Assembly (NCBI GenBank): GCA_039814715.1
Contig: JBCCAR010000004.1
Span: forward strand, 57,138-121,137
From: CAKZYD01 sp039814715
Lineage (GTDB): Bacteria; Pseudomonadota; Alphaproteobacteria; Sphingomonadales; CAKZYD01
Length of the DNA stretch: 64,000 nucleotides
Reading direction: 5' to 3'
Shown here: positions 61,127-64,000 of the stretch, piece after piece
Numbering within the stretch: the first letter of the stretch is position 1
How the letters are laid out: every line of letters begins with the position of its first letter
Notes under the pieces: model-generated
Seen by the model: the letters and a program-made list of their open reading frames with translations, nothing else
Told to the model about the DNA's origin: nothing
Databases searched by the model: none
Made by a program: the position numbers and the translations under genes

Positions 61127-61924
61127 ATGGCAAAGACGATTCTAATCACCGGCGCGACCGATGGCATTGGCCTGGAGACGGCAAAAATGATGGCGCCGGA
61201 CGGGCACACGCTTTTGCTCCACGGGCGAAACCCGGAAAAGCTTCAAGCTGCCGCTGACACCTTCTCATCAATTGAAGGCTCAGGGCAGATTAAGGCCTAT
61301 CGCGCGGACCTTTCAAACCTCTCAGAGGTTGAAACTATGGCCGACGCGGTCAGAACGGATTTCGACAAGATCGATGCTCTCATCAACAATGCTGGCGTCT
61401 TCAAAATGTCAAATCCGCTCACCCATGATGGATTTGACGCACGTTTTGTCGTGAATGTGGTCGCGCCTTTCATGCTGACGAAGGCGCTGCTCCCAATTCT
61501 TGGTGCAGACGGGCGTGTTGTGAACCTGTCGTCGGCGGCTCAAGCGCCGGTCAATGTGCAGGGCTTTTTGAACAAGCAGTCCTTCTCCGATAGTGACGCT
61601 TACGCCCAAAGCAAGCTTGCCCTGACCATGTGGTCTTTTGGAATGGCGAAAGAATTGGATACGGATGGTCCGATGATTGTCGCAGTAAACCCGGCATCAT
61701 TTCTGGGCAGCAAAATGGTGAAGGAAGCCTATGGCCAGGAGGGGCATAACCTCAGTATTGGCGCTGATATTCTGACGCGCGCCGCGCTCAGTGATGAATT
61801 CGCAGACGCTTCGGGTCGTTACTACGACAATGACCGCAAGTCTTTCGCTGAGCCGCATCCCGATGCTTTGGATTCAGCCAAGAACAGACGTGTGATCGAA
61901 GCCATCGAGCAGCTTATCGGCTGA
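61127..61924 (+). CDS. Short-chain dehydrogenase/reductase
   Basis: A 265-residue SDR: TGATDGIGLETAKMM, INNAGVFKM, NLSSAAQAPV with catalytic Ser, and YAQSKLALTMW with Tyr/Lys. LLHGRNPEKL (Arg after the second strand) suggests NADP(H). It is close to the retinol dehydrogenase/WWOX-like subgroup and probably oxidises or reduces the alcohol produced by the preceding oxygenases. About 48 bp after the 2OG oxygenase gene. Confidence 0.87.
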   Translation: MAKTILITGATDGIGLETAKMMAPDGHTLLLHGRNPEKLQAAADTFSSIEGSGQIKAYRADLSNLSEVETMADAVRTDFDKIDALINNAGVFKMSNPLTHDGFDARFVVNVVAPFMLTKALLPILGADGRVVNLSSAAQAPVNVQGFLNKQSFSDSDAYAQSKLALTMWSFGMAKELDTDGPMIVAVNPASFLGSKMVKEAYGQEGHNLSIGADILTRAALSDEFADASGRYYDNDRKSFAEPHPDALDSAKNRRVIEAIEQLIG

Positions 61925-62022
61925 CCGCTTCAAGCAGATTCAAAACGAACAGGGCCCGAAACCCCTTCGGGTCATCGATACCCCTTTGTCTTCAACCCCG
62001 AGCCCACGGAAAGGAAACTCCC

Positions 62023-62868
62023 ATGAAATACGAAGGCTTTACAACATTCACTGTCGCACAAGACGAAGCCATCCTGACCGTCACGTTCGATTTTGGAACG
62101 GTCAACGTTCAAGGTCAGGAAATGCTCGCGGACCTCAATAGTCTCGCCATGCGCCTGGAGCGCGACCGAGAGACTAAGGTCGTGATTTTCCAATCGGCGA
62201 ACCCTGAAATCTGGGTCTGTCACTATGACACCGAACTCCTCAAAGACATGTCAGACGAGGCTGTCTCACGAGACGAAGCCCAACTTCTCGACCTGCAAGC
62301 GGTCTGTGAACGGATTAGCAAAGTCCCACAGGCGACGATTGCCAAACTGGAAGGCTTTGCCCGCGGCGGTGGTCATGAGCTGGCTCTCGCTCTCGATATG
62401 CGGTTTGCAGCCCGGGGCAAATTTAAATTCATGCAGATGGAAGTTGGTATGGGCATTCTTCCGTGCGGCGGCGGCGCTTCGCGAATGGCCCGACAAACAG
62501 GCCTCGGCCGCGCTTTGGAAATTATCCTCAGTGCACAAGACTATGATGCTGATGACGCAGAGCGATTTGGCACGATCAACAAGGCGCTTGATGTAGATGA
62601 GATCGGACCGTTCGTGGACAATCTTGCAAAACGTATTGCTCAGTTTCCGGCTGAATCAATCAATGCTTGCAAACAGATGGTCTACGAGTCGATCGATAAA
62701 ACCATTGATGATGCGCTGAAAGCCGAAGCCTACTGGCTTTACCAAGCGACCAGCAAAACACCCGCGCTGGAAAGATTCCGGCAGGCGGACGAGCAACGTC
62801 TGCAGCACGACATTGAAAACCAGCGCAACTGGAACGAATTGGTGATGAAGGTTCAGGACATCAATTAA
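62023..62868 (+). CDS. Enoyl-CoA hydratase/isomerase (crotonase) family protein
   Basis: A 281-residue crotonase-fold protein. The oxyanion loop is FARGGGHELALALDMRFAA (Glu present), and the second site is MEVGMGILPCGGGASRMARQ, with the second Glu retained. It lies at the end of the CmcJ/2OG/SDR series with a 98-bp gap. Members hydrate, isomerise or cleave CoA esters, but no CoA ligase is in this operon, so the substrate might be supplied from elsewhere or not be a CoA ester. Confidence 0.87.
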   Translation: MKYEGFTTFTVAQDEAILTVTFDFGTVNVQGQEMLADLNSLAMRLERDRETKVVIFQSANPEIWVCHYDTELLKDMSDEAVSRDEAQLLDLQAVCERISKVPQATIAKLEGFARGGGHELALALDMRFAARGKFKFMQMEVGMGILPCGGGASRMARQTGLGRALEIILSAQDYDADDAERFGTINKALDVDEIGPFVDNLAKRIAQFPAESINACKQMVYESIDKTIDDALKAEAYWLYQATSKTPALERFRQADEQRLQHDIENQRNWNELVMKVQDIN

Positions 62869-63309
62869 AGCGCACGGGTCGTGCTTCAGCAATTTGGTCA
62901 GGCAAGTGCAACTTGTCTGACCAGACTAAAAACCGATGGCAGGAAGGGCCGCTAAGCCGGTCATTTATGCAACAGCACGGAGTGTTCGATTGAGGCTAAC
63001 ACCAGACAAATTGCAATGTGATGGAAGGTCGCTTCAGGGCTCTTTCCGACGCAGGCAACCCGTATAAACCTTGAAACTTGCATGGAGAGCTACGGCCCAA
63101 ACCGGCCGTAAATTTTTAACCTGAGTGTTGCGATGCAATATCTGCAAAGCTGCCGTTCGCAGGGTGCGGTACGCGACCCACTAAAAACCATGCATAGGAT
63201 TTAGCACTTGAAAGTTTGATTGAAATTGCTGGCATGTACATTGCCGCCACTAAGCGCCGACACAACAGGTCGCTGCCCAAAGAAAGGATTCATCCGCCTG
63301 CACGCTTGT
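62869..63309. other. Gap without gene; hairpins at 62895-62923 and 63091-63117
   Basis: No gene is supported in these 441 bp. TGGTCAGGCAAG-N5-CTTGTCTGACCA (62895-62923) is a 12-bp stem with one G-U pair directly after the crotonase stop. Further on, TACGGCC-N6-GGCCGTA followed by AATTTTT (63091-63117) looks like an intrinsic terminator for plus-strand transcription. Confidence 0.5.
63091..63117 (+). terminator. Intrinsic terminator candidate
   Basis: A perfect 7-bp GC-rich stem (TACGGCC/GGCCGTA) with a 6-base loop is followed by AATTTTT. It lies 223 bp beyond the crotonase stop and upstream (on its own strand, downstream) of nothing else on the plus strand, so it could end the oxygenase operon. 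Confidence 0.4.
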
Positions 63310-63498
63310 CTATAGATCATCGCTGGATCGGCTCTTGCTACGATAGAACAGCACCAGACCTATACACGCCGTGATCAAGGTAGCAGATGCCGCCGAGATA
63401 ATGATGTCCGCCTGATCTTTGGTAATCGGTTCTCCAGCAAACGCCTGCGTTGGCAAGACTGCGAGCAAGCCTGCAATACCAGTAATTCTCTTGCTCAT
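63310..63498 (-). CDS. Small membrane protein, unknown function
   Basis: A 62-residue protein with an N-terminal signal-like segment (ITGIAGLLAVLPTQAFAGEP) and a second hydrophobic helix (ADIIISAASATLITACIGLVLFY) ending in a basic tail RSKSRSSDD. The mature form would be a single-helix inner-membrane peptide with its C-terminus in the cytoplasm. It lies 24 bp after the TonB receptor in the same direction, so it may be cotranscribed. I recognise no family. Confidence 0.6.
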   Translation of the reverse strand: MSKRITGIAGLLAVLPTQAFAGEPITKDQADIIISAASATLITACIGLVLFYRSKSRSSDDL

Positions 63499-63522
63499 TA
63501 TAATGACTCCCGCGATAAAGTC

Positions 63523-64000
63523 TTAGAATTGATGCTGATAGGACAGCGTAATCGCTCTGCCTTGGCCGGAAAAAATACGCCCAGGAATGAAAGTCGCTTC
63601 ACCCGGCGGAATGTATTCAGCATTGAACAAATTAGTGACTTGTAACGACAGATCGCCCGCGCCTGCTCCGCCGAAGTCCAGTCGGTAGACTGCGCCAATA
63701 TCGATTAGTGTGTAGCTTTCAGCCGGGTTTGCGTCTGTGCCATCATCAAATCCATCGCTGCGGTCGCCAGAGAAGAAAATCTGCCCAAATACATTCAGGT
63801 CCGGTGTGGCCTGCCAGCTGGGTCTGGCGCTGATGCGGATTGGTGGCACGTCTTGTGTACTGATCGCGATGAAAGTGCCGTCATCCTCTGGGTCAATGCG
63901 CCCTTCCGCCCAGCTTAAGAACGTGTCCAGGCTCAAGCTGTCTGTAATCTGCCAATTTGAAGTTGCCTCAAGACCCCAAATCTCAACTGGAACCCGGTCG
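63523..64000 (-). CDS. TonB-dependent receptor, C-terminal part (runs off window)
   Basis: The minus frame is open to base 64000 and reads late beta-barrel strands: EIWGLEATSNWQITDSLSLD, FGQIFFSGDRSDGF, SYTLIDIGAVYRLDFGG, LSLQVTNLFNAEYIPPGE, then RAITLSYQHQF with the terminal Phe expected for outer-membrane insertion. VTNLFNAEYIPP is a standard TonB-receptor signature (TNLFDxxY). The plug lies beyond the window. It may import the substrate of the nearby oxygenase operon. Confidence 0.88.
   Translation of the reverse strand, partial: DRVPVEIWGLEATSNWQITDSLSLDTFLSWAEGRIDPEDDGTFIAISTQDVPPIRISARPSWQATPDLNVFGQIFFSGDRSDGFDDGTDANPAESYTLIDIGAVYRLDFGGAGAGDLSLQVTNLFNAEYIPPGEATFIPGRIFSGQGRAITLSYQHQF

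Noticed and set aside
1..64000. CRISPR arrays, rRNA and tRNA genes
   Set aside because: No regular spaced repeats and no recognisable tRNA or rRNA sequences were seen; a covariance-model scan would be needed to exclude small RNAs.

Overview
The window looks like chromosome from an alphaproteobacterium with many TonB-dependent receptors (Caulobacterales/Hyphomonadaceae or Sphingomonadales type; the sequence does not settle which). Evidence: a direct-repeat LexA box (GAAC-N7-GAAC) in front of an imuA-imuB-dnaE2 mutagenesis cassette, an Entner-Doudoroff operon in the order eda-zwf-pgl-edd-glk, AT-rich Zur-type palindromes, and FecI/FecR-controlled and 'EIVVTAQKR'-type TonB receptors.

Layout. 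1-2.4 kb: the end of a two-component ring-hydroxylating dioxygenase and an MFS permease without a clear start. 2.4-5.3 kb: a putative zinc-homeostasis module (ABC ATPase, FtsX-like permease with a His/Asp/Glu-rich loop, DUF3299 lipo/periplasmic protein, convergent MerC-like protein), with a Zur-like palindrome at each outer edge. 5.5-7.7 kb: S46 dipeptidyl-peptidase. 7.7-13.2 kb: SOS mutasome. 13.3-19.0 kb: complete Entner-Doudoroff set from glucose to pyruvate plus glyceraldehyde-3-P. 19.0-22.7 kb: a graveyard of IS3 and IS5 elements with broken TonB receptor, two DUF1838 genes and an AlkB-like gene.

22.9-32.5 kb: a minus-strand unit encoding FecI, FecR, an STN-domain TonB receptor, a thioredoxin-ankyrin fusion, an M13 metallopeptidase (interrupted by one amber codon) and an SbmA/YddA-like ABC transporter. 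Together they look like a trans-envelope peptide import and degradation system, which is my main candidate for an undescribed system. 32.6-35.3 kb: decayed IS91-type element with a tyrosine recombinase.

35.3-55.7 kb: a large catabolic island for an unknown cyclic, probably aromatic or terpenoid, compound: TonB receptor, P450, Rieske oxygenase, FAD hydroxylase, extradiol-type VOC dioxygenase, FAH-family hydrolase, acetoacetyl-CoA synthetase-like ligase, SDRs, zinc-type reductase and a thiolase/FadJ/acyl-CoA dehydrogenase beta-oxidation operon. A TetR regulator lies inside it, and one inverted repeat (TTAyTGATC-N4-GATCAGTAA) recurs in several of its promoter regions, suggesting one regulon.

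56.3-64 kb: a LysR-centred divergent locus (LysR, quinone oxidoreductase, DUF4437 cupin lipoprotein on one side; CmcJ-like oxygenase, 2OG-Fe(II) oxygenase, SDR and crotonase on the other), then a small membrane protein and the C-terminus of another TonB receptor at the edge. All functional calls are from sequence motifs and family knowledge; no searches were run.
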